Assembly (NCBI GenBank): GCA_025024175.1
Contig: QCXZ01000064.1
Location: forward strand, 56,069,325-56,133,324
Source of the DNA: Rhyzopertha dominica
Taxonomy: Eukaryota; Arthropoda; Insecta; Coleoptera; Bostrichidae
Length of the DNA stretch: 64,000 bases
Direction of reading: 5' to 3'
The notes under the pieces were generated by a model. It was not told the origin of the DNA, searched no databases, and worked only from the letters and a program-made list of their open reading frames with translations. This document shows positions 22,868 through 33,430 of this stretch, piece after piece; within the stretch, counting starts at the first letter, position 1; every line of letters starts with the position of its first letter. The translations under genes were made by a program, and so were the position numbers.

Positions 22868-23555
22868 GTTTAAAACCATGGATGTATAAAAGAGGGGATC
22901 CAGCTTTTCACATTCTAAACTGAGGCCAACATGTGATCACAGTCTAAGCGTTTATTTGTAGAAAACATTGGATCTTCCAGTTGACCAGTTGTGTACGTCC
23001 AATGACTAAGCTTCATATTCACGGTCACACACCATTTGGACGTTTGCGTGTTTGTTTTTATTTGGTTTTATGATGTGCAAGACGCAGGGAATGATTTCCA
23101 TATAATTGTTAACGGTAGCAGTGATAAGATGATCAGGCAGTGTCAAATGTGCAGAAAGATTGAGAGATGTTAACCCAATGTTTCATTTCACAGGTATGTA
23201 ACACCCAAGTAGTATTTAAGGTTAAGATTCATAGGCGTGCGGTATTTAAATTGCTTATTATGCCGATATTTTACAACACTACTACTGAAAGATGAATTGT
23301 TAACTAGTGTATAACAAAAAAATGAGTGTTATATGTGTGCATAAATCATATTCATACAATATTTTTTTCCTATCTATTATTTTTAGGTTTCCGAAGCATG
23401 CTGAAGAATGCAAATTACGGCACACCAATGCCGCGGCAAGAAAACAAAGTTTGTTATTGCGCTAACTTCACGCCATTTAGATGTTGGTTTCACAACAATG
23501 CGCTTTCTGTCAATGAGATGCGGTATCCCCTCTTTTATACATCCATGTTTAAAAC
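22868..23555. mobile_element. 690 bp element with about 34-bp terminal inverted repeats
   Basis: The left end (22868-22901) and right end (23522-23555) are inverted copies sharing a perfect core CATGGATGTATAAAAGAGGG. No flanking duplication is obvious. The interior has a 77-codon frame of no recognised family (23326-23559). Each arm contains a TATAAAAG box, one on each strand, facing inward. It looks like a non-autonomous DNA element of unknown superfamily. Confidence 0.6.
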
Positions 23556-24131
23556 GTAGGTGTACTACAAGACATGACTCATAGCTCAGTGCTCATAGCT
23601 TGTTCTAGCAGGCATATTAATACCTGTAAGAGCGTATGTCCAGACCTCTACAAGGGTCAATATTGATTTAGAGGGTTGATGCTCCCTATTCAATACTAAT
23701 AATATCAATAGCACATCAGGTCTTTGCCACGAAACGTTGTTGTATTGTCTAGTCTGCTAAAATTTCTGGTGTAGTGTAATAAAATATTGATTGTAATTTG
23801 TCTCTTACATTCGATGTACATATATATGGTGTCGATGAACTTTGCTGTATTTTACGTGGAACAGGAGCTTCTAGGAAAATCGTTAATACGGAAGTTAAAT
23901 TAGGAATAACAGCTTTGCTTAAGGGGGTCTCGAAATTGTACCCGTTTAGTTCTCCCGGCTCCCAACGTTTCGAAAATATTGTCTATATTGTTCTTTCATT
24001 TAATACACAATGTCTATTGAGTAATGCATAAAATTTCAAAAAAAGGTTGACTTACGATTTAAAGAGAGTCTTTTACCATGAGGAATTAAATCCTTATATC
24101 ATCTGTGACTTTTTACCATTTTCCAATAAAG
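23556..24131. other. Stretch with no assigned gene
   Basis: Nothing recognised; the 77-codon plus-strand frame at 23798 has no known domain. Confidence 0.3.
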
Positions 24132-24249
24132 TATGTCCCATAAGTTTTGGCAAAAATGCGGACTGCAAATTTTTCACCTCCTGATAATTTTAACAAAACT
24201 TTTATTTTACGTTATTATTCACACTACTTTAATCTATCTTATAAGCTAA

Positions 24250-25185
24250 TCATAGTAAAGCAAAAGGCCCGTGGTCCTCAACCACGCGCACACGTCGCCA
24301 GGTGTCATCCATAAGGTTCTGGACAACTCCAATGTCCATGGTGCGCAGCTTCTGTTGGAGTCTACGCCTAAGCTGATCCTCGTTTTCGGCTTCCCATCCT
24401 CCATCATATACTTTTCGCAAAAGAATTGCCCAGAAATCCTCCTGTGGAAGGTTTTGTGGATTATCATTTTTGGGGACAAACCGAATGTTGCGCTAATGGA
24501 GCCATTGCTGTGTTCGTCGGGCGAAATGACAGGACGCTAAGTCTAGCCAGAAAATTGCATCATCATGAGCATGACGTTCATTAATGAAATCCTTCAGTTT
24601 CGATAAGCAATAGCGAATATATTCTTCACCATCCAGCGCTTCTCCCCGAACCCAAACAACGTGAGCGCGAGAAATTCCTGCGGTAGAAATGGCACACCAG
24701 ACCAGAATCTTGCCAGCAAGCTTTGCCTTCGCTTTGTAGCTTACATCATTTGGAACCTCTGCTAGGTTGTCGGTATAGAAACCATCGTTTCCCTTGATTT
24801 CTGAATTGCTCGGAGTGAAATATTTCTCGTCGTCCGTCACAATGACTCTGTTGTTCGCAAAATGGTATCGTCGCAAATTATGACAACAACTTGGTATTCT
24901 AGCCAGTTGGTTTGCCGTATATTTTGGAAATTTTATGGTCCTTCTGACTATTTCTAGCCAACACCCTGCTGACAGTGCTCTTGGTTACATGATATCTTCC
25001 TCCCCATTTTTTGACAGATGTTCCGACGGTGTTCTCTTGCTACCAGTTGCTGCTCCCTGCATGGAACAAGAACTTTTAGCCGACCACTGTTTGGCAAGTT
25101 CAGTCATGGATACCTTGCTCATATTAAGCGATTGTACGATAAATCGTTCTGCGGGATATATTTTGATGTAGGAACAGCCGAACAA
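24250..25185 (-). pseudogene. Mariner/Tc1-superfamily transposase, frameshifted and with a stop
   Basis: On the minus strand the gene begins near 25185 with Y-I-K-I-Y-P-A-E-R-F-I-V-Q-S-L-N. It changes frame near 25030 into K-K-W-G-G-R-Y-H-V-T-K-S-T-V-S-R-V-L, a helix-turn-helix. The catalytic domain has V-I-V-T-D-D-E-K-Y-F (first Asp), I-L-V-W-C-A-I-S and A-I-F-W-L-D-L-A-S-C-H (second Asp). After an in-frame TAG at 24493-24495 it continues V-P-K-N-D-N-P-Q and Q-E-D-F-W-A-I-L with the third acidic position, ending at TGA 24250-24252. One frameshift and one nonsense codon are certain. All three catalytic positions are still acidic. Confidence 0.85.
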
Positions 25186-25753
25186 TGGGGTCGTCCCACA
25201 ATTTTTTTTATTTTACATTTAAAATGTACATAAAAACTGAAGCACAAAGATACTTTTTGCGANTTTTCCGGTTCTTCTTTNCCGAGAAAAAAATGTGAAA
25301 GTAAGGATTTTTTTCTGAGCTGCGTCGCGTTGCCAGTGTAGGCAAATTCTCGCGATACCGTGAGGAATGTACTCGTCAACTGGCAATGTGATATTGATAC
25401 CTAGGTCAACTCAAGGCGTATTTGTGAATATAACTTAAATCATCCTTCAGTCAGTTTATTCTATAATGAACAGTTTAATATAAATAGCGCATTTACTGGC
25501 CCTTTGCTGAAATATGAAAGCACTTTAACCATCGAACCTGCTTTAGAACTAATGTTTTTATTATGAGGAATTAAACGACGCTTGAAGCTTGATAATGTTT
25601 ATTTTTTATACTTTCGTATGATAACGATATGATAAATTTTGAAACTGTCAGGACGATCTCTGGCCGTCGTTAGGAAGAAAACGGTAAAGTACCGCTGTGG
25701 AGCAAGATGTTGTCGAAGTATTTGGGTAATCTGTTGGTTTTTTTAATGTTAGA

Positions 25754-25843
25754 ATGGCTTACGTTAAGAAGTGTTTTATTCCGTGTTGTAAGAATACTGC
25801 TGCTGCTGAACAGTTAAAGGTTATTCCTATGTTTACATTATAA
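25754..25843 (+). pseudogene. THAP zinc-finger start, truncated
   Basis: A plus-strand ATG is followed by K-K-C-F-I-P-C-C-K-N-T, the C-x4-C opening of a THAP-type C2CH zinc finger. It then reads V-I-P-M-F, where THAP domains have a conserved F-P/I-P block, and stops at TAA 25841-25843 (29 codons). The later Cys-x2-His half is absent. It may be a first exon or a decayed piece of a THAP-bearing transposon. It is short, so the call is tentative, but a better THAP relic at 49922 supports the presence of such genes here. Confidence 0.4.
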
Positions 25844-26445
25844 TATTGACGTTGACGGTTATACTTATACCTTCGCCCCTCTCACTCCCATAGCATTATT
25901 TGTATTTCTCTGGCTATTTATAAAACTGACAACAGTGAGCATCTAGTTACCTAGAGAGCTGTAACAGTGCGCATGACGGAAATTAGGAACCTTTTACGTA
26001 GTTGTTGGCGGATTTAAGAAAATGTTTGAAAGAGGGTAATTTTTCTACCGCCGTTTGTTACGAGCTGAATTCATCTGAAAGCAAAAGATGCGTGGCACTA
26101 GTATTCATTATGTAAGCAATAAAAGGCATAGGTTAAAACTATCAAATTTTAATGTGCGGGACGACCCTATTTCCACATTGGGCATTTGTCCACCTATAAG
26201 TTATAGATATTTTTGCGGAGCTCTAATTTGTACGACATATCGACGCTTTCAATATGGAAACTGACACCGTCAATTTGTTGACAGATCACTAAGGAACTTT
26301 TGCTTCCAAAGCACACTCGAAATTGCGTCTCAAGTTTCGTGCGTCAGCATCAAGAAATTTGTGCCAAAACTTATGGGACATATGTTAGTGTCAATTTTGA
26401 TGAATTTGTATGTTGCATGACGGTTACACTCCTTAGATATATAGA

Positions 26446-26940
26446 AATAAGTAATAATTTAGATGGCAATGCCATCTGTCAGCATTACACTGACATGATG
26501 ACAAAGCCACCAAAGGTGCCTTAACAAGTACTACTTCCTAAAGGAAGTGACCTGTAGCCTGACAAATTAGCATGCATCTACATGCTTCAATTTGACAGCA
26601 GGCTCCCGCGGTACTTTTTGCAAGACATGCATTTTAATGGGCCTGCTGTCAAATTGAAGTATGCAGATGCATGCCAATTTGTCAGCCTACAGGTCACTTT
26701 AGGAAGTAGTACCCGTTAAGGCAGCTAGGTGGATTTGTCATCATGTCATTGTAATGCTGACAGATGGCATTGCCATCTAAATTCTTACTTACATCATACT
26801 ATTGCTTTGGTATATAGGGAAAACCAGTTCTATGCCGTGCTGTCTGCACTAGACCTAAACTGCACTGATGAGCTATAATGATAGCGAAATAGATCTATCT
26901 GCAGTGGGTTGCGGTGCAGACAGCACAGCATAGACATGCA
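26446..26940. repeat. Modular foldback repeat, copy 1
   Basis: Two arms of roughly 150 bp (26446-26605 and 26641-26796) are inverted copies, sharing for example GCATTACACTGACATGATGA, CCTAAAGGAAGTGACCTG and CAATTTGACAGCAGG. A second, smaller inverted pair follows (26832-26851 with 26915-26934, core CTATGCCGTGCTGTCTGCAC). The same modules recur at 63303-63905 in a different order. No coding capacity. It is a foldback DNA element of unknown superfamily. Confidence 0.85.
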
Positions 26941-27959
26941 TTTTAATATAAGTATGTTATGTTTCAGTCATCTCAAAACAACATCGCTTTTATTAATAAG
27001 TCTTAAAGTTACCTGTTTCTAACTTTTTTGATTTTTTGTAAATTTTATGCGTTACTTTATAGAAAGGAAACAACACAACTTAAATTAATATAAGATTATC
27101 TGTCAAGAACATAATTCAATGAAATAGATGCAATGTTCACAGACTCGAGCCACTGCGGAAACACATTTCAACATCGGGAACGGCATCGAACAATAATAGC
27201 TGGTGTAAACAACACTCACGTCCCGTTCTCAGACCACAATGGTATATTTTGTCGAAGCATCCTCGTAAAACAGTGATACATGTTCTCCGATCTTATCCGT
27301 CGCACATACGTTGAATACGAAATTAGCCGCTGAATTTTTACGTGTACAATCGGCAAGGAGCTAATAGGTACAGAAATCGCACCACCAGACCGTAGTTTTC
27401 TTGCCGGTGCATACACAACGAAAGCGTGTCTAATGGCCGAGGCCGTGTTTGAAGGTTGCACTTGAAAGAATTTAACGAGACACTTGGAAAAAAGGAGTGA
27501 ATGGGGAAATACGTCCTAGAAAGGTGACATTCCGACAATGCTCCAGAAACAATACGTGCGAGGCTTCTATCGTTTCGTTCTTTATAAGACAATATTGGTG
27601 TGAAATTGGTAAAAACTGGGAGACTTTCTTCTGGTCGCTGACTAGAAATCTGGACGTTATTTAGATTTAGTACTTTGTATTTAGTTAGTGTAGAAGAGTT
27701 AAACAAATATTAGAAACCTGATAAATTAACCTCTCTCAATAATTATTAAAGAAGAAGGGTACTATGAACAAAATTTTGTAGTTACAACTAAAACAAAAAG
27801 TAATATGGAGTTCCAACTGAAACTGGTGATATCTATACATATCGAATAGCTGTCAAATGTTTCATAGTTTTAAAAATGCTTTCACTGAAGTGGTTCTTTA
27901 TTATGACCAATGTATGCAGACTGACAGAAAATCCACTACACAGTAAAAACAAATAATAA
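26941..27959. other. Stretch with no assigned gene
   Basis: Two overlapping minus-strand open frames (81 codons at 27216-27461, 122 codons at 27338-27706) lie in a slightly GC-richer patch. Neither shows a domain I know, so I do not call a gene. Confidence 0.3.
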
Positions 27960-28367
27960 AATTACTATTGTTTTTCGGACATAATGGTCCAAGAGACGAC
28001 AAAGTTCTTAAGGTTTCACCCAAAACTGCGTTGGCCATCTTCAGAAGGAGAAAAGGTCAGCGCTCGTCTGCAGCTGGCCGATGAGCAACTGGAACTGGTT
28101 CTGCTATCTGGCAGGATGACAGGAACCTAATATGTACTGGTGAGATCGCTCGACTGGGTTACTGCTCTCTGATTGGCCGGTTGTGCGCTAGACTTTCTGC
28201 GCGGCTTGATTTTGGCGTCTTTAAGTACAGTCAGCCACTTTCTATTTAATCGAATAGTCTCATCTTGTCTATTGAAATTATTAGGGTGCTTTGCTATTTC
28301 AGTAGCTTCCCGGTATAATCTTGGATAGTAAAAAGGCTATTGAAATAGCAAAGCATCCTAATAATAA
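27960..28367 (-). pseudogene. Penelope-like element 3' end (GIY-YIG tail and 3' region)
   Basis: On the minus strand, 28330 to about 28130 reads R-E-A-T-E-I-A-K-H-P-N-N-F-N-R-Q-D, then L-N-R-K-W, and stops. This is the typical end of the GIY-YIG endonuclease of Penelope-like elements. The following 3' region holds CTGAAGATGGCCAACGCAGT and GTGAAACCTTAAG, a hammerhead-like signature. A block of about 30 bp (28272-28302) is repeated inverted at 28337-28367 (core TAGCAAAGCATCCTAATAAT), as seen where Penelope copies carry inverted partial copies at their ends. The RT part is missing. Confidence 0.75.
28012..28044 (-). ncRNA. Hammerhead-like motif in a Penelope 3' region
   Basis: The minus strand has CTGAAGA (28044-28038, fitting CUGANGA) and GAAAC (28017-28013), separated by GC-rich flanks able to form only a weak stem II. 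Penelope-like elements are known to carry hammerhead ribozymes near their ends. The weak stem suggests a decayed copy. Confidence 0.35.
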
Positions 28368-28597
28368 TAGGTAATACCTCATAATACACAACGGTTAGTA
28401 CACATATTCCCGAAGATAAAGTGTTTAAGTTAACACAATATTCACGGTGACTACCTTACATGATGCCGAAGTCAACCTAACAAACCAGGCGAAAAAGGAA
28501 ATATAAAAAACGAAGCCGTCACTAGTGTTGCTGCAAAATGCCGAACGCTGAAGAAAATCAATACCTAGCTATATAAACAATGAGTTAAACATAAAGA

Positions 28598-28950
28598 AAT
28601 AATAGGAACGATGGTTTCAGCAATTTAAATGGTGCGCAACCGCCATCAGCGTAGCCAACATGTGCCCAGAAGTGCAAACTGCAATCTTCATGACCGTTAT
28701 TGGACCTGGCGTAGCTGAAGTTTATAACACGTTTAACCTGAGTCAAGAAAAAAAAACAAAATAATTCGAAGAATATCTTGTCAAATACTTTGTGCCATAC
28801 TTTGTGCCAAATAAATATCACATACGAAGCATATTTGTTTAATAAAACAACGCCGACAAGGTGAACCATTCGATGAATCTCTAACANCTCTAAGAAACAA
28901 AATTTATCTCTGTGAACTTCNACAGCGTCAAGAGAGAATATGGAAAATTA
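28598..28950 (+). pseudogene. Ty3/gypsy-type gag (capsid) fragment
   Basis: The plus strand reads R-W-F-Q-Q-F-K-W-C-A-T-A-I, T-A-I-F-M-T-V-I-G-P-G-V-A-E-V-Y-N-T-F and, after stops and frame changes, F-E-E-Y-L-V-K-Y-F-V-P and L-R-N-K-I-Y-L-C-E-L. That is the block order in the capsid part of insect Ty3/gypsy gag proteins (W-x-x-F, L-L-x-x-I/L-G-P, F-x-x-Y-F-V-P, C-E-F). An ATG at about 28539 upstream could be the former start. No LTR, protease or RT was found beside it. N calls occur at 28887 and 28921. Confidence 0.7.
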
Positions 28951-31900
28951 ATAAGAATATAGCAAATATCCCCCAAAGTTGTTTTTAATCGATTTCTAAT
29001 TGTTCTTATGGTGACAGCGTATGTTGTGCTCCTTTGAGTAAAAAACTGTCAGTTTTATATTCAAAGCTGTGCTCTTGTCGCGTCGTCTCGTCAACCGTCA
29101 ACGCATAAAACGACGCTGATTGATTAGCTGTGAGTCGAATCAAACAAATCAAGGTATGAGTCGTTCGATTTGAACGACTTAATTGGTTATCAAAGACAGA
29201 ACGACCCAACTCTATCAGTCACGCGTCAGTTTCCACGGTTTCGTATGCGTGTTCCAGTGCCTTGGGTGCCCCTCGGAAGCCATGTTGGATGACGTAATCC
29301 TATTGTGTCAAAGGTCGTGCCGCCATGTTCACTCCGAAATGCCAAAATATCAATCAATTGCGGTACTCTATGTCTAGGGACTTTAGTATAAATTACATCA
29401 ACCTGACCTCTGGTATCAATTAATTGCGCTAGAAATTGAGTGAAACAAGTCAGGTATATAGTCGTTGACCTTCGCGCAAAAAAAGAAAAACTACATGCCT
29501 ATCCTCCGAGAAAAACCTGAAGATAAGTCAATAATTTACAGTATCTCTTTTGACACCTTCTTTGAAAACATGATAAATGTACGCCCCTTTGTAAACATCA
29601 GGGAATGTTGAACATTTAATTAACTAAAAGATAAAGGACAAAAGATGAGTACAATCACGAAGTGGCTATAGTTATAAAAAAAATTAAAACTACAGGAAGT
29701 ATTAGGCTAACGAAATGATGACACTTTCAAATAAATTTTATTTAAGATAAGGAAAAAATATATGAATCCTTTTGGGCATCTCTTTGGAATAGAACGAATG
29801 AGATTATTAATCCATAATAATGTGGTTTGGCATCACAAGTCTGCTGGGGGTGCCACTGTCCAATCCTGTAAAAATTCCAGAGCCAACTTGATAAAAATCG
29901 AAGAAATTGCAATCCTTGTTAAAATAACGCAAGATAACAATTGTGACTTAGCTGCGGTCATCTACATAGAAGAAAAGTGCCAGAAATGGTTTCCGTATGT
30001 CAAATCACAACTACCTCGATTATTTTATTAATTTTGCATAACTTGACAACCCGCAAGGTACCTTTGAAAAAATACCCTCTGACGTATTAGCGAGAAGAAG
30101 GACTCTCAAACTTAAAAACATCCATATAAAAGAGTGCACATAAATGCACTCATCAAAAAGTTGCTCTGGGTCAAATAATTTTTTAACGTAAAAGTGTAGA
30201 AATTATGCTCGCAAATCGCATGTCCCTCGTTGCTATTATAAAACTTCAGCCGCCGATGAATTATGCATGTCCAAAAAAACCCATGAGTGCTCGCCCACTT
30301 TAAGGAGGGCATTTTGCAAGGAAATTATGCCGCTTTGTCACTGGGAAAGCAGGTAGAATACCTTATTGGGCTTTAAAAAAGTCAAGTGAAAGATTGTTAT
30401 TTTAGAGAGATCTATATACCAAGTCGATCGGTACCGTTTGGAAAACTGCCTCTAATTGCTCAGCGTAATTGGTAAATTGATCTAATTTGTATGGCCGACG
30501 AACGATGCTCGCGCTGAAGAAACATGTTTTACATTTTGCGCTGCTTGATTTATTGCGTCCTGTGTACGATGAGGCTACTAAATAGAGGAAGGTGATTAAA
30601 GCTCTAATGTTGCGTTACAAGCGAAACTGTTGTTTTTTAGGTTTATTAAATATTTTTGCGTAAGAATTATTTTTTCAGTGTGAAAAAACAAATTTAGATA
30701 GATCCTGACAAACTATATGTTTAAAGACCACCACTATGAAGATAATTTTGCTTTTAAGGAGCTAAAAGTTATATGTTAGTATGCAATTTATAGCCTTTAA
30801 GAAGTTTTCTTTGTTAATTATTCTTTATTTCCTAGGCTACTTGTTCAGATCTCAACTTATCTATAAATGTAATGCTTTCTATTTCAAATATTTGCATATT
30901 CGATGTAGATTCTTCTTTATTTGATACTCAATACAACCCTCAGTGTTTAGAGCTGTATTTTTGCTGGATATGTAAACATCTAAGGAATATACTGACGTTG
31001 ATGGTACAACTTTTGGTTTGTTACAAGCCTTATGCTGTTCAGAGAGACCCGCTTGGTTATAGACCTCAGTTGGGTCTAGAAACCTCTTTTTTGCTCTCTT
31101 CTTCTTTCGATCTCATTCTGGCTTCCATCTGAATGCTGAAGACACAGACTGGGTCGCCTAGCAAAATATTTGATAATTGGAAAATTTTGTATGTTATTAT
31201 TCATGTGGATCATTATTGCACACAACTGTGTACTCTTTTCGTTTACCTCATGAAGGAGGTGTATTTATACGGTTTATGTTTGTTGTTTTTAGTAGTCAAA
31301 CTACCGATGAGTGACAAGTATTATCTAAAATGAGTTGTGTGTTTGATTTAATTGGATTGTCTACAACACACACGAGTAGTCCATCGTTTAGACACTCTGG
31401 ATTGGATAGCAGGATTTTACTTCAGATGAACGTTTCACTAAATTCACCAGGTTAATAAATCAAAGCAAACTACTTTTATTAAGTAAACCTGTAATTAGCT
31501 TATTAAAAGGAGCTTTACAATGACACGAAACAATGACTTCTAAAAGCATCTATCAATAAATGGCATTATAAGGTACCGCAAAATCTGACTTGATTAAAAA
31601 TTTTATGTTTTATCAAGTAAATCTACACGAAATCTGGCTTACAGTGGTTTAATATATCGGGTCCATTATCTCTGAACTTGCCTGCTCGGCTTTCGCACCA
31701 GCTTAAACTTATCGATTGCAGCATTTACAAACGGGAAGTCTGCCAAATTTAAGCAAAACCAGGCCGCAACTAGACGCAATCTTTGCGCAATTTGCAGCAT
31801 TGTTGTACCCGTGTGAAACTAAACATTTAAATCGGGTGCGACGGCTAAATGAATGGTTTCAAACCGTTCATTCTATTTGAACTAATTTAAAGCGTAAAAT

Positions 31901-32123
31901 TGTTTCTTTTTATTACACGTTTCCAAATCCATTGTTAAAGTCAGTGAGTGTTTATGAGGTCAATATCTTTGACACTTAATAGTAATATATACAACTATAT
32001 AAGTCTACTGACTCTAGTAGAAAATATATCACCTAAAGACAAAATAAATAATGATATGAGTTGATCAAATGGTAATATACAAAAGAAAAAGATTTAGGAA
32101 AATTACTTATGGCCTGTGTTATA
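28951..32123. other. 3.2 kb without assigned genes
   Basis: AT-rich. A slightly GC-richer patch lies at 29020-29370. Open frames of 60-90 codons (for example plus 29762-30031) show no recognisable domain, RNA or repeat. Confidence 0.35.
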
Positions 32124-32482
32124 CAGGGTTTCTATAAANGATTCATGCAACGCGACGGCGTTGANTCTGAATTCTTTGTGCCGCCTTTTTGTAACTGCTG
32201 CCAAGCTACAATATGCACGGCGATAGCAAGCTGCGATAATACTGAAGATTGAAAATCAATGTCACATCATAGCTCCGAAATGTGAGCTTTCTGCAACCTT
32301 AAAGTTAATTATCCCACAAAACACAATATCAGAATATGCTGAAAATACACACATTCCAAGGCGTTCTCTCATATTAAACTATATCAAATATATGTACGTC
32401 ACTCTCCTGAGAGACGGCAAATTGATTTAATCGACAATTTCCATAAGCAACCTGGATGCATGAATTATTTATAGAAGCCATG
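32124..32482 (-). mobile_element. TA-flanked MITE, copy 2 (359 bp)
   Basis: Same family as 16632-16945 and 52022-52401, in opposite orientation. It starts CAGGGTTTCTATAAA and ends in a worn inverted form (TTATAGAAGCCATG), with TA on both sides. The interior has the family blocks (for example GCAACCTTAAAGTTAAT inverted). It carries the AATTC-rich segment lost from copy 1. Two N calls lie inside. Confidence 0.85.
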
Positions 32483-33159
32483 TAGAATGTTTTCTCTGTT
32501 CAAGCAGGGTTTTAGGTGGTGGAATGGAGTCTTTTTCGTAACAGGTTGTGAATTTCTCTCGAATTCTTTTATGTGACTGACACACAGAGAAATAAACAGC
32601 ATGCCTCTCCTTTGAAGACATATCCTCTTTGAGTGTTAAACAGAAGACCAATGAGTATGAGGATAGCTTATTATAGTCGGATGCAATAATTTGAAGGAAG
32701 TGTAAATGAGACGAGGTGAAAGACATTCAATTTAATAAGGTGTGGAGACGAACATACACCACTGACTTAGTATTATGGCGTGGAGTGCAATATTACAGCA
32801 ATACTATATGCATATAGAGAAGATAGGGGAACCAATTTTGACTCCTTACCTACTTACAAACGTTTGAGGAACCACACTTTTTCAGCAAGATTACGTTAGA
32901 CGTCATACTGAAAGACTCACTCTAAAGTATTTAAAGACGCTGTGGACAGATTTCTTGATGTGGTAGGTCTAAAGCTTAAGTGTTGCTGACAGTATCAATA
33001 TTTTTTTTTGTTAAAATTAAGTCCTTTTTTTGTTTAAAGGAGCTATGGAAGATTTTATACTAAAGTTTTAATTTATTATGTCAAAGCAAAACATTAAAGT
33101 AAGTGATTCAGATCTGCAATCTTTCCTGAAATGACCTAGATACGTTGCTTAACGTTGCA
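32483..33159. other. Stretch with no assigned gene
   Basis: Nothing recognised; an 85-codon minus-strand frame at 32469-32726 overlaps the MITE end and has no known domain. Confidence 0.35.
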
Positions 33160-33430
33160 TAACAGATTTCGCTAAAAGTAGCTCCTGTCCTATTTTCCAT
33201 ACCGTCAGAATTTAATAAAAAAGTCCACTATTGTTAAATCTGGAGACCGGAGTGGGCATTCAATCGGTCCATTCTTTGCCATCCCATCCTCTATGGAAAC
33301 CCGATATTCAAGTACTTGTAGTTACGAATACTCTTGCCATGTTGAGAAGGAGCACTGTTTTGGAGCAACCACATTCTCTGACCGATACTGAGTCGTAATT
33401 TGGCTCTGTGTGCAAATTACTGTTTCAATG
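33160..33430 (-). pseudogene. IS630-type transposase C-terminal fragment
   Basis: On the minus strand, split over two frames, it reads M-W-L-L-Q-N-S-A-P-S-Q (equivalent to the second-Asp block Q-Q-D-x-A-P-P), then G-P-I-E-C-P-L-R-S-P-D-L-T-I-V-D-F-F, the third-Asp block. It resembles the transposase at 2946-3876 but is a much older relic. The second catalytic Asp is replaced by Asn. Confidence 0.7.

Larger units (their letters stand above)
24132..26382 (-). mobile_element. 2.25 kb TIR element with mariner-superfamily transposase
   Basis: TATGTCCCATAAGTTTTGGC at 24132 is found inverted at 26363-26382, and the match includes TA, the usual target of this superfamily. The left half holds a broken transposase on the minus strand. 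The right half (25200-26360) is unlike a normal 1.3 kb mariner and contains a THAP-finger-like piece on the plus strand, so later insertions may have enlarged it. The identity of the ends rests on a single 21-bp inverted match. Confidence 0.6.

Noticed and set aside
27216..27706. Two overlapping minus-strand frames of 81 and 122 codons
   Set aside because: No motif recognised and no splice or promoter evidence.
28585..28869. 94-codon minus-strand frame
   Set aside because: It is the antisense of the Ty3/gypsy gag piece on the plus strand.
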